Assembly (NCBI GenBank): GCA_017556795.1
Contig: JAFYLZ010000004.1
Coordinates: 62,001 to 126,000 of the forward strand
Origin: Candidatus Saccharimonadota bacterium
Lineage (GTDB): Bacteria; Patescibacteriota; Saccharimonadia; Saccharimonadales; Saccharimonadaceae
Reading direction: 5' to 3'
DNA: 64,000 nucleotides
Shown here: one piece after another, positions 41,739-51,213 of the stretch
How the letters are laid out: each line of letters starts with the position of its first letter
Numbering within the stretch: the stretch's first letter is position 1
Notes under the pieces: generated by a model
The model's input: only the letters and a program-made list of their open reading frames with translations
What the model was told of the DNA's origin: nothing
Databases searched by the model: none
Program-made: the position numbers and the translations under genes

Positions 41739-42590
41739 TTAACGACGAGAGCGTTTGATGATTAGCACGATTAGTGCGATGACGGCAAAGCCGGCAGCGA
41801 CAAGCGAAACGACTAGGTAATCAGTCTTTGAGACGTTAAGATGTTCGGAGAAAGAGCCGGTATCTGGGACGATTGGGGCTTTTTCCTGCTCGTAGGCGTA
41901 GTTGATGACTTTTGGTTCGCCAAGGGCGTTACCATCTTCGTCGTAGCTAGTGATGATGATTTTGTAATCACCATCAGCAACATCGTTGTCTTCGAATGGA
42001 AGGGTGACGTCATCATCGGTATCATCGGCTGGGACTTCGATGTCATCGATAACTTTTTCGCCGGTTTCTGGGTCAACGACGGAAATGACGACTTTTTTAA
42101 CGTTTGGATCCGTGTCGATGTCGATTTTTGGATCACCGTTGTCTGCTGGATCGACAGCTTCGGCAGTGGCTGGGACAAGGTTGAATGTGACGGACTTGAG
42201 ATCTTCGTTGCCATCGGCAGTAGCTCTAATAGTGATAGTGACTGGACCATAATAGTTAGGTTCAGGAATGGTTATTTTGCGGGTGAGCGTACCGCTTTCG
42301 GTTGTTGGTTCGAAGATTCCACCTGCACCATGTTCGCCACAGGCAACACTGTACACGAATTCTTCGGTTTCGGCATAATCAAGTCCAAGATCAATACCAT
42401 TATCATTAATCAACTCTGCGCCATCGGCTGGTTCGGTGATTTCGACAGCTGGCTGCTTAGGGTTGGTGACATTTACCGTGATAGTTGTTGTGCCGCCCTC
42501 GGCATTAGCGGCGGGCGTAAAGTAGGCGGCAACCGTCAATGCGGCCACGATAATCAAACCTAAAATGCCCCAGAGTTTCTTGTTTTTCAT
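41739..42590 (-). CDS. sortase-anchored Ig-like surface protein (VPDTG)
   Basis: 283 residues: signal peptide (MKNKKLWGILGLIIVAALTVAAY), beta-rich Ig-like modules (TTITVNVTNPKQPAVEITEP; DPNVKKVVISVVDPETGEKV; DGDYKIIITSYDEDGNALGE) rich in Asp, then VPDTGSFSEH, a membrane helix and KRSRR. The C-terminus fits a sortase signal with Val for Leu. Third gene in order after a small secreted protein and a DUF916-like protein, as in Firmicutes WxL (Csc) clusters, where the fourth component is a small LPXTG protein. It has its own promoter (TTGACA-17-TATATT) and a leader of about 55 nt ending AAGGT-ATG. Confidence 0.78.
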   Translation of the reverse strand: MKNKKLWGILGLIIVAALTVAAYFTPAANAEGGTTTITVNVTNPKQPAVEITEPADGAELINDNGIDLGLDYAETEEFVYSVACGEHGAGGIFEPTTESGTLTRKITIPEPNYYGPVTITIRATADGNEDLKSVTFNLVPATAEAVDPADNGDPKIDIDTDPNVKKVVISVVDPETGEKVIDDIEVPADDTDDDVTLPFEDNDVADGDYKIIITSYDEDGNALGEPKVINYAYEQEKAPIVPDTGSFSEHLNVSKTDYLVVSLVAAGFAVIALIVLIIKRSRR

Positions 42591-42646
42591 ACCTTGTCTT
42601 CGTTTATTTTATATTTTTTATTTTATATCTTATTTTCTTAATAATC

Positions 42647-42675
42647 AATATATATGTTTATGCTTAAATTGTCAA
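42647..42675 (-). promoter_or_regulatory. promoter of the VPDTG surface protein gene
   Basis: -35 TTGACA (42670-42675), 17 nt, -10 TATATT (42647-42652), followed by an A/T-only leader of about 50 nt. Confidence 0.65.
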
Positions 42676-42679
42676 CCCC

Positions 42680-43582
42680 TTAAATATCGCGGCGTTTTTT
42701 GATGGTAAAGACGATTTTGATAATAATTAGGGCGAGAACGAGCGCGACGATGGCCATAAACCAGATTGGAACGACAAACACGGTCTGTTCTACGATCGAA
42801 GTTTGGCCTAGATATTCGATGGTTTGGGTGACTTTAAAGATACCGATAGCTGGTACGTCGATCGAGTTAGCGTCGTAGCGTTTGGTGTCTGGCATGATGA
42901 TATGAGTGAGTGGCTCGTCGGCGTTCGAGAAGATAGTTTCGCCGGTAAAGAAGGATTTAACTTCGAAAGTGTAGGTGGCTTTATTGTGCAAATCACCGGT
43001 GTTTTCGACTAATGATTCAACAATGACTGGGCCGCTAGTGTAGAATTGCGGGATTGAGTTTTTGGTGACTTCGCCGGAATCTTTGGCATTACCGGTGATG
43101 GTGGCGTAGACAATAGAGGCTACGCCGCTGGTAATAGTGAAGTTGGCGGTGCCGCCTTCGGAAATCGTATCAACCGAGGCCACAATGGCGAATTGTTGGC
43201 TGCCGGCGAGGGCTTTTTCTGGGACGACGATGGTGTAGTCGACGACTTCGTCACTGTTTGATTCGAGAGAGCCGGAATCTTTGCTGAGGACAACCCAGTC
43301 GGCGATGTTATTATATTTGGTCTTTTCTTCGTAGTTTAGGTCGTAGTTTTCGCTGGAGACACTGAGTGGTTTAGCGGCGATTTGATAAGAGAAAGCCTCT
43401 TTGCCAATGTTGGCAACGGTGATTTTTCCCTGGTAGGTCTGGCCCTGAGCTAGTTTAATCTCTGAGCTGACCGGAGAAATGGAAATCTCGACATCGTTCT
43501 GCTCGGTTGCGGAAGCGTTATTTTTGATAAAACCCGTAGCAAAACAGGCAATAAGGATAGCAATTAAAACTCTTTTCTTCAT
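42680..43582 (-). CDS. DUF916-like surface protein with C-terminal membrane anchor
   Basis: 300 residues: signal peptide (MKKRVLIAILIACFATGF), ectodomain, C-terminal transmembrane helix and KKRRDI tail. The ectodomain has the DUF916 pattern: ISISPVSSEIKLAQGQTYQG, ITVANIGKEAFSYQI, ADWVVLSKDSGSLES, DYTIVVPEKALAGSQQFAIV. The overall layout equals that of Firmicutes WxL-interacting proteins, and it is a paralogue of the gene at 3342. TAGAAT (43589-43594) ends 6 nt before the ATG, so the transcript is probably leaderless, starting right after the terminator of the preceding gene. Confidence 0.78.
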   Translation of the reverse strand: MKKRVLIAILIACFATGFIKNNASATEQNDVEISISPVSSEIKLAQGQTYQGKITVANIGKEAFSYQIAAKPLSVSSENYDLNYEEKTKYNNIADWVVLSKDSGSLESNSDEVVDYTIVVPEKALAGSQQFAIVASVDTISEGGTANFTITSGVASIVYATITGNAKDSGEVTKNSIPQFYTSGPVIVESLVENTGDLHNKATYTFEVKSFFTGETIFSNADEPLTHIIMPDTKRYDANSIDVPAIGIFKVTQTIEYLGQTSIVEQTVFVVPIWFMAIVALVLALIIIKIVFTIKKRRDI

Positions 43583-43597
43583 AAAATAATTCTAGCA

Positions 43598-43629
43598 TAA
43601 AAAATATACCCCTGCGGGTATATTTTTTG
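43598..43629. terminator. terminator of the small secreted protein gene
   Basis: AAAAAATATACCC, loop, GGGTATATTTTTT: symmetric stem with T6 on the minus strand, running into the next gene's promoter. Confidence 0.85.
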
Positions 43630-43638
43630 GTTGCAATT

Positions 43639-44148
43639 TTATTCTGTTGCGGCAGCGGTGAGGGTAATAGTACCAGTGTAGGTACCATTTGGCGTGGTAG
43701 ATTCGGTACCAACGGTCACATCAAAGCTCTTAGATTCGTTAATAGCCTGAGTGTTGCCAGCGGCAGCGGCGTAAGTCCAGAGAAGCTGATCAGTGGAAGA
43801 TGGAGCGATTGGGTTGTTACCATCATTCATAATAGACCAACCTTCGGTGCCAGCGGCGGCAGAGGTGTTTGGTGCGATGGTATTGTTAGCGGAGGCAAGG
43901 TTGCCACCCTTTACTGATACGGTGAAACCTTTGGTGGTATTGGTTCTAACGTTGACAGAGGTGCTGCCAGTACCGGCGTTGCCAGGTACGATGCTGCTAA
44001 TATTAACGTTAGTAGCGGTGATCGAAATTGATGCTCCGACGCTTGCGGTAATATTTGCCGTGGTTGGGTTGGCTGCAGATGCGGCCAAAGGCAACACCGA
44101 CAAACCAGCGACAGCGCCAGCAGCAATAAATGCTTTTACTTTCTTCAT
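43639..44148 (-). CDS. small secreted WxL-like surface protein
   Basis: 169 residues: signal peptide (MKKVKAFIAAGAVAGLSVLP..SAA) and a beta-rich mature part full of Thr, Asn and Ala. The strand pattern ITASVGASISITATNVNISS, NVRTNTTKGFTVSVKG, WSIMNDGNN and a final NGTYTGTITLTAAATE is that of WxL-type or similar wall-bound beta-sandwich proteins, but no strict Trp-x-Leu motif is visible (LLWTYA is nearest). No membrane anchor. Next to the DUF916-like gene it fills the place of the WxL protein in a Csc-type cluster. The leader carries AAAGGTCATA directly before the start. Confidence 0.7.
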   Translation of the reverse strand: MKKVKAFIAAGAVAGLSVLPLAASAANPTTANITASVGASISITATNVNISSIVPGNAGTGSTSVNVRTNTTKGFTVSVKGGNLASANNTIAPNTSAAAGTEGWSIMNDGNNPIAPSSTDQLLWTYAAAAGNTQAINESKSFDVTVGTESTTPNGTYTGTITLTAAATE

Positions 44149-44150
44149 GG

Positions 44151-44228
44151 TATGACCTTTCTTAGTTTTTAAATGTTTGTTTTAATCTAATTCTGCTTTT
44201 ATTATACATAAGCTTGATGAATTGTCAA
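44151..44228 (-). promoter_or_regulatory. promoter and AAGGTCATA element of the small secreted protein gene
   Basis: -35 TTGACA (44223-44228), 16 nt, -10 TATAAT (44201-44206). AAAGGTCATA at 44151-44160 lies 2 nt before the ATG, so here the element may double as a weak ribosome-binding site. Confidence 0.65.
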
Positions 44229-44248
44229 TAGGTTACCTGGACTAGTCG

Positions 44249-44274
44249 CTTGCTTTTGGCTTCGCCAAAGCAAG
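44249..44274. other. unexplained hairpin
   Basis: CTTGCTTTTGGC and GCCAAAGCAAG form an 11-bp stem with one bulged T and a TTC loop. No T run follows on either strand, so it is not an ordinary terminator. It lies between the tRNA-Leu terminator and the -35 of the small secreted protein gene. Confidence 0.5.
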
Positions 44275-44310
44275 TCGCCGGGCGTGGTGTATCGTATAAA
44301 AATAAATAAA

Positions 44311-44340
44311 ATAAGACCCTGCGGGTCTTCTTTTATTTTT
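44311..44340. terminator. terminator of tRNA-Leu(GAG)
   Basis: AAGACCC, TGC, GGGTCTT with T-rich flanks on both strands. Confidence 0.8.
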
Positions 44341-44341
44341 A

Positions 44342-44432
44342 TGGTGCGCCTGACTAGACTCGAACTAGCACAGCCGTTAATCTGGCCACTACCACCTCAA
44401 GGTAGCGTGTCTACCAATTCCACCACAGGCGC
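44342..44432 (-). tRNA. tRNA-Leu(GAG)
   Basis: Class II tRNA with a long variable arm. Acceptor GCGCCTG/CAGGCGC; anticodon stem CTACC/GGTAG with loop TTGAGGT, giving anticodon GAG; T arm GCTAG-TTCGAGT-CTAGT; discriminator A73 and an encoded CCA. It decodes CUU and CUC. Of the two Leu tRNAs in the window this is the longer. Confidence 0.95.
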
Positions 44433-44460
44433 ATGAACATATTATAACATACTTTTTGAC

Positions 44461-46185
44461 TTATGGGGTGCGATTTTTGGTGGTTTTTTCAGAAGCCCAA
44501 GTTTCGACATTGACGAAGCGGTCCAAAGCGGAGACCATATGGCTCTCGTCAGAGAAGGTGCGGACGTTTTTATTATAGAAGTAGGAGATATTGGTGCGGT
44601 ATAAGCCGATAGCCGGAACGTCTTCGACCCAGTATTTCAGGAAGGTTTCGTATTTGGCGAGGCGGAGCGACTCATCGGTGGTTTCGCGGGCGCCGAGGAT
44701 TAAGTCGTCGATCAGGGAGTTCTTGTAGTTAGACAGGTTGAGACCGGACTGTGAAGCTTGAGATGAGTGATAATAGGCAAATAGATCTGGGTCGGCGCCG
44801 AGGTCGATTTCGTAAATTAGAATGTCATAGTTGCGCTTAGTGACGATTGAACCGATAAAATCTTGGCCTTCTGAGTAGACGGTAACATCGACATTGAGGC
44901 CGACGTTGCGTAGGTTTTCGGCGAAGGTTTCGGCCACAGCTGGCAAATAGCCAGAGTTGACGGTGGCGAGTGAAAGAGTAACGCCACTGAAGTCTGATTC
45001 GACAGTGGACCTGGCAGCGTCTGCATTATGACCGATTGGAGCCGGATAATCAGATAGCTTAATCTGCGCATCGGAGAGTGGGTAGTCGAGCGCCGGCTTG
45101 TTGTCGGTGAGGGCGCGAATTTCGGCGAGGTCGACGGCGCGCTTGATGGCTTGGCGCAAAGATTTATTCTTGAGTGGCTCTTTGGTCGTATTAAGGAAGG
45201 CATAGACGCCAGAGCTGATGCTGGTTTGTTTTTCGTAAATAGACGCAGAAGTCACAAGGTTTTGGTCGGCTGGCGAAAGTGCGGCGGTGGCGGTGATTTT
45301 GCCAGCGTTGAGATCCTTAACCAAGTCTTCTTTGGTTTTGTAAGTGTGAATAGCGAAGCTATTGAGTAATGGTTTTCCCTTATAGTAGTGTGGGTTGGCA
45401 GAAAGATAAATGATTTTCTCGCCTGCGGATGGGGTTTGGGTAGCGTTAAAAGTAAAGGCGCCCGAAGTGACAGGCGAGGTGGAGAAAGAGTGCTCGATAA
45501 GGGTTTTTGGATCGGTGTCGCCAAGGATGTGCTTTGGTAAAATCGGGAAAGTAAGGGCCGAGTCAAAATCGGCGTAGGCTGACGGCAAATAAAAGACGAT
45601 TGAACCTTCATCTTCTGAAACGCGTACGTTGGAGAGATTGGTGTCGTAAATTGAGCTTACGGCGGAGTTTTTGATGAGGGAGGCCGTAAATAGGACGTCT
45701 TCGTTGGTGATTGGTTCCCCGTCCGACCATTTAAGGTCGTCGCGAAGTTTGATGGTCCAAGTGCGGCCGTCGTCAGAAGCGTGGATGGATTTGGCGAGGC
45801 CTGGTGCGATATGGCCAGAATAATCAACTGCGGACAAGGTTGCGAACATTAAACGGCTAAGGGCTTTTTCACTATCGGTTACGGCGAAAAGTGGGTTCAA
45901 AGAGTTGACCTCGCCGATTGTTCCCTCCATGTAGCTGCCGCCGCTCACGAATGAGTTGGTGGAATAGAAATTTCCGAGCCAGACAGACTGCGTGATGGCA
46001 AGCAAAATGAGTGCCGAAATCAAAAGGCACCACTCAAGAATCAATAATTTAATATTCTTAATATGAGAAAGGCGGCCAAAAAGATTGGTCTTAATGTGCT
46101 CTTTTCCCTCTTGCTCGGCAACCTTACTAATGCGCGAAAAACGCTTGATAAACTTTTGCCCACGCTTTTTGACGGAATTTTTCAT
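44461..46185 (-). CDS. family 5 (peptide/nickel) ABC substrate-binding protein with N-terminal membrane anchor
   Basis: 574 residues. A basic cytoplasmic stretch of about 48 residues precedes one membrane helix (LLILEWCLLISALILLAITQ), then an SBP_bac_5 domain: GTIGEVNSLNPLFAVTDSEK, LRDDLKWSDGEPITNEDVLF (the family signature), KPLLNSFAIHTYKTKEDLV and FLKYWVEDVPAIGLY. Most relatives are lipoproteins; this one has a signal anchor and no lipobox. No permease or ATPase genes are nearby. It lies 1 bp after secG, so it depends on the secG promoter. Peptide capture for import is the natural guess. Confidence 0.88.
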   Translation of the reverse strand: MKNSVKKRGQKFIKRFSRISKVAEQEGKEHIKTNLFGRLSHIKNIKLLILEWCLLISALILLAITQSVWLGNFYSTNSFVSGGSYMEGTIGEVNSLNPLFAVTDSEKALSRLMFATLSAVDYSGHIAPGLAKSIHASDDGRTWTIKLRDDLKWSDGEPITNEDVLFTASLIKNSAVSSIYDTNLSNVRVSEDEGSIVFYLPSAYADFDSALTFPILPKHILGDTDPKTLIEHSFSTSPVTSGAFTFNATQTPSAGEKIIYLSANPHYYKGKPLLNSFAIHTYKTKEDLVKDLNAGKITATAALSPADQNLVTSASIYEKQTSISSGVYAFLNTTKEPLKNKSLRQAIKRAVDLAEIRALTDNKPALDYPLSDAQIKLSDYPAPIGHNADAARSTVESDFSGVTLSLATVNSGYLPAVAETFAENLRNVGLNVDVTVYSEGQDFIGSIVTKRNYDILIYEIDLGADPDLFAYYHSSQASQSGLNLSNYKNSLIDDLILGARETTDESLRLAKYETFLKYWVEDVPAIGLYRTNISYFYNKNVRTFSDESHMVSALDRFVNVETWASEKTTKNRTP

Positions 46186-46186
46186 A

Positions 46187-46408
46187 TTATGCTGGTATGA
46201 TTAATAATCCTAAGATTGATAAAACAAATACACAGACAAAGACGATGGTCGTAACAAAGAGTGATTTTTCGAGACCGCGGCGAGTGGTGTAGAGTTCACT
46301 AGAGCTGCCAGAGCCCGAACCGAGCGTTGCGCCACGTTGTTGAATCAAAATCAATAGGATAACAAGTACGGCTGAAACAAGGGTAATGATTTCGAGGGTG
46401 TTTCCCAT
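46187..46408 (-). CDS. secG: preprotein translocase subunit SecG
   Basis: 73 residues with two hydrophobic helices (ITLVSAVLVILLILIQ and LFVTTIVFVCVFVLSILG) joined by the RGATLGSGSGSSSELYTTRR loop, the SecG signature. It assists SecYEG export. AAGGAG 5 nt upstream of the ATG marks the start. Its operon partner is the peptide-binding protein. Confidence 0.93.
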   Translation of the reverse strand: MGNTLEIITLVSAVLVILLILIQQRGATLGSGSGSSSELYTTRRGLEKSLFVTTIVFVCVFVLSILGLLIIPA

Positions 46409-46460
46409 AATAACTCCTTAACTACATTCATTATAGAGCGATTATGATAAAAATTCAAGG

Positions 46461-47720
46461 TTATTTAAACAGGTTTTTTCGTTTTAGTAACGAATGGTAT
46501 GTGATAGCAAAACGGTGTGCTTCTTCGTCGATACGAGCAATGAGTTTTGCAATATGCGACTCGGTTGAAAGCGGTTTTTCAATGATGTCGCCGCCCTCCA
46601 AATAGACTAATTTGGCGTCGGCGTTCCTGGTATGGTCGCCGGATTTATTGCGGCCGATGACCGGAATACCGTTCGTGAGCTCGGCGACGGCTTTGACTTG
46701 GCTGGCGCCGCCATCGAGCACGATTAGGTCTGGCATTTCCCATTCGTCGTGCTTCATACGGCGAGTAATGACCTCGGCCATGCTTTTTAGATCATCGCTC
46801 TTGCTGGTCCTAATTTTGAATTTGCGATATTTGTCGCGGGCGGAGGCGCCGTTGATAAATACCACCATCGAGGCAACCGTGTCGGTGCCGGATTGGTGAG
46901 AAATGTCGTATCCTTCGATGCGGCGCGGAGGATTTTCGAGACTAAGAAGCTGTTGAAGCTGTTTCAATGCTTGGTCGTTTGAAATATCCATGAATTCTTT
47001 ATCGGAAAAGACGATTTTCTTTCGAAGTTCTTTAATTCCCTCGATTTGGTACTTGGCTTCAGCGGCGAGCTCGTATTCTTCGTTTGCGGCGGCTTCTTGC
47101 ATGGTCTTTTCGAGTTCCTTCAAGAGCCTGTCGCGGTCACCTTCGAGATAACGCATGAGTTTTTTGAGATTGCGTTTGTAGTCTTTTGGTTCGCATTTGT
47201 CGATTTCGATACCAGGAGTGAGACCGAGATCGGTATTTAAAGTCTTTTTGCCAGTGTACGGTTTGTCATAATACGGGAAAATGCGACGGAGTGCGCGCAG
47301 GGCTTTTTCGACGGCTGTTTTGCCATAAAACGGACCAATGTAGGTGGCTTTGTCGTCGGCTGGTGTACGGGTGAAAGTAACGTATGGCACTTCGTTATTC
47401 ATATTGATACGAACATAAGAAACGGTTTTGTCGTCACGGAGTAAAATATTCCACTTCGGCATATAGCGTTTGATCATTTCGGATTCAAGAAACAGAGCGT
47501 CCATTTCGGTATCAACTACAATCCAGTCAGTATCGTAGATTTCTTTTACGAGCGCGGTGGTTTTAGGATCTTTTGGTGAATTTTGGAAGTATTGGCGAAC
47601 GCGGTTTTTTAGAACGGCGGCCTTGCCAACATAGATAATCTCGCCGAGGTTGTTCTTATGAAAATAAACGCCTGGTGCGGCGGGTAAAGTTTTTAACTTC
47701 TCTTTGAGGCGAGTTTCCAT
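46461..47720 (-). CDS. uvrC: excinuclease ABC subunit C, lacking the C-terminal HhH domain
   Basis: 419 residues from the ATG at 47720. It has a GIY-YIG nuclease domain (APGVYFHKNNLGEIIYVGKA), a central UVR motif (EEYELAAEAKYQIEGIKEL) and the RNase H-like nuclease domain (IEGYDISHQSGTDTVASMVV; LIVLDGGASQV). It ends at HRFAITYHSLLKRKNLFK. Typical UvrC (about 600 residues) continues with two helix-hairpin-helix motifs that bind the bubble and are needed for the 5' incision; these are missing and the stop is followed by ordinary intergenic DNA. TATAAT ends 6 nt before the chosen ATG, which excludes the ATG at 47750. Confidence 0.93.
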   Translation of the reverse strand: METRLKEKLKTLPAAPGVYFHKNNLGEIIYVGKAAVLKNRVRQYFQNSPKDPKTTALVKEIYDTDWIVVDTEMDALFLESEMIKRYMPKWNILLRDDKTVSYVRINMNNEVPYVTFTRTPADDKATYIGPFYGKTAVEKALRALRRIFPYYDKPYTGKKTLNTDLGLTPGIEIDKCEPKDYKRNLKKLMRYLEGDRDRLLKELEKTMQEAAANEEYELAAEAKYQIEGIKELRKKIVFSDKEFMDISNDQALKQLQQLLSLENPPRRIEGYDISHQSGTDTVASMVVFINGASARDKYRKFKIRTSKSDDLKSMAEVITRRMKHDEWEMPDLIVLDGGASQVKAVAELTNGIPVIGRNKSGDHTRNADAKLVYLEGGDIIEKPLSTESHIAKLIARIDEEAHRFAITYHSLLKRKNLFK

Positions 47721-47736
47721 AAATATATTATACAAT

Positions 47737-47767
47737 AAAAACAGCCCCACATAAAGGGGCTGTTTTT
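47737..47767 (-). terminator. terminator of the Asp-tailed protein gene
   Basis: AACAGCCCC, loop, GGGGCTGTT with T5 on the minus strand. Confidence 0.9.
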
Positions 47768-47782
47768 GGAGCTACTTTTTAA

Positions 47783-49093
47783 TTATTGAAGAGCTTTCAA
47801 TAATTCGTTGTAGTCGATGCTGTCGAGATCGAGGCTATCAAGGTCGAAATCGTCGAGGTCGAAATCATAGTCATCGAGATCGATGCCATAATCGCTAAGA
47901 TCGAAATCGTCTAGATCATAATCATAGTCATAGTAGCTTGGGGTTTGATAGTTGTAGCTTGGGGTGAAACTGCTACCGCCCATGAACATTGACAAAGAGT
48001 TGATCAACTCAGAAAGTGGTTTGGTGCTTTCGGTTGGAGCAGCAATGTCAAAGTTGCCATAGGTAATATCGAAGTCGATTTTGGCTTGGTTTTGTGCACT
48101 ATCGAGGACGATGCGGCTGATTTTGTCGCTACCGAATTCAGCGTAAACGGCAGGAGCCGAGTAGGTGCTGACTACGTAGTCGTTAGTTAGAGAGCTATTA
48201 GTGAGAGAGTTGCCACTGGTAAGGCCGCTCTGGAGCGAAGAGCTAGAGCTGACGCAACCTTTGATGGAGTTGACTTTCTCGTTGCTTTCAATAGCCTGTT
48301 TGTAAGCTGCAGCTTTCTCGTCGTTGATTTTGAGAGTATAAAGGTCAGAAGATTTTTTGGTAACTTCGGAGCCTTCGTACTTGGTTGCTTCAATAAACTT
48401 GTTGTCTTTGTAGATGTTAACAAGCTCTTTGACAGCGTCTTCCATAGAAGCGCCGGTGTAGCACTTGGTGTATTGCTTGATGCTGCTATAGTTGCTGTTT
48501 GGAATCATAGCAAATAGCTCATCGAGGGTTGCAACATACCATTGGCCATCGAATGCGAAGTAGCTATCGAGGTAGCTGCCGAGCAATGAGGCATAGGAGC
48601 CGAGAGCGTCTTTGATGCCAGAGATTTGCAAGTAGACTTTCTCGTCTTTCAAGACGGCTTTGATAGTGACAGAACCGCTAAGGCCGTATGATGATACGGT
48701 GCTGATTTGTGAGAAGTCAACGCTGGCGCTGAGTTCAGCAGCGTCTTTGGCGATTTTGCCAGACACTGGGACTGTGTAACCGTTGGCTGTGACCGTACCA
48801 TTGATACCGATGCCACTACCACCGGCGATAGCGTCGATAGTGTTAGTGACTGCGTCTTCTGGTGCAGCTGTTTTGTTGAAGAATAGGAAGAAAGCGGCGA
48901 CGCCGGCGCCAGCAAGTGCTAGGATAGCAATGATGATGCCGATGATGAGGCCAGTTTTCTTTTTCTTCTTGGCTGGAGCGGCTGCTGGAGCTGCGGCTGG
49001 AGCTGGTGCTGCTGCTGGCGTGGTGGCCTTTTTAGCGGCTGGAGCTTCGGCGGCTTTTGGAGCGGCTGCTGGAGCTGATTTTTCATCTTTCAT
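47783..49093 (-). CDS. membrane-anchored extracellular protein with Ala/Pro/Lys head and Asp-rich tail
   Basis: 436 residues. A cytoplasmic Ala/Pro/Lys-rich head (about 1-46), one transmembrane helix (TGLIIGIIIAILALAGAGVAAFF), then a mainly beta ectodomain (GIGINGTVTANGYTVPVSGK; SGSVTIKAVLKDEKVYLQIS; DGQWYVATLDELFAMIP) that recalls LppX/LprG-like folds, a weak likeness only. Two cysteines (TKCYTG, KGCVSS) may pair. The last 40 residues are a Tyr/Asp/Leu repeat (DYDLDDFDLSDYGIDLDDYD and on), an extended acidic tail outside the cell that could bind cations or a basic partner. A TACAAT promoter and AGGAAA precede it. Function unknown. Confidence 0.72.
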   Translation of the reverse strand: MKDEKSAPAAAPKAAEAPAAKKATTPAAAPAPAAAPAAAPAKKKKKTGLIIGIIIAILALAGAGVAAFFLFFNKTAAPEDAVTNTIDAIAGGSGIGINGTVTANGYTVPVSGKIAKDAAELSASVDFSQISTVSSYGLSGSVTIKAVLKDEKVYLQISGIKDALGSYASLLGSYLDSYFAFDGQWYVATLDELFAMIPNSNYSSIKQYTKCYTGASMEDAVKELVNIYKDNKFIEATKYEGSEVTKKSSDLYTLKINDEKAAAYKQAIESNEKVNSIKGCVSSSSSLQSGLTSGNSLTNSSLTNDYVVSTYSAPAVYAEFGSDKISRIVLDSAQNQAKIDFDITYGNFDIAAPTESTKPLSELINSLSMFMGGSSFTPSYNYQTPSYYDYDYDLDDFDLSDYGIDLDDYDFDLDDFDLDSLDLDSIDYNELLKALQ

Positions 49094-49176
49094 AAGAAAA
49101 ATTTCCTCGCTTAGTTTATATTATTGTTTTTATTGTAGCATATTTTTTGAAAACGTAAAAAACATAAGCGTTTTGA

Positions 49177-51205
<2,029 letters not shown>

Positions 51206-51213
51206 ATTTTCTC

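Noticed and set aside
43639-44148. Naming the small secreted protein a true WxL protein
   Set aside because: No clear pair of Trp-x-Leu motifs is present; only the gene context and the beta-rich composition support a WxL-like role.
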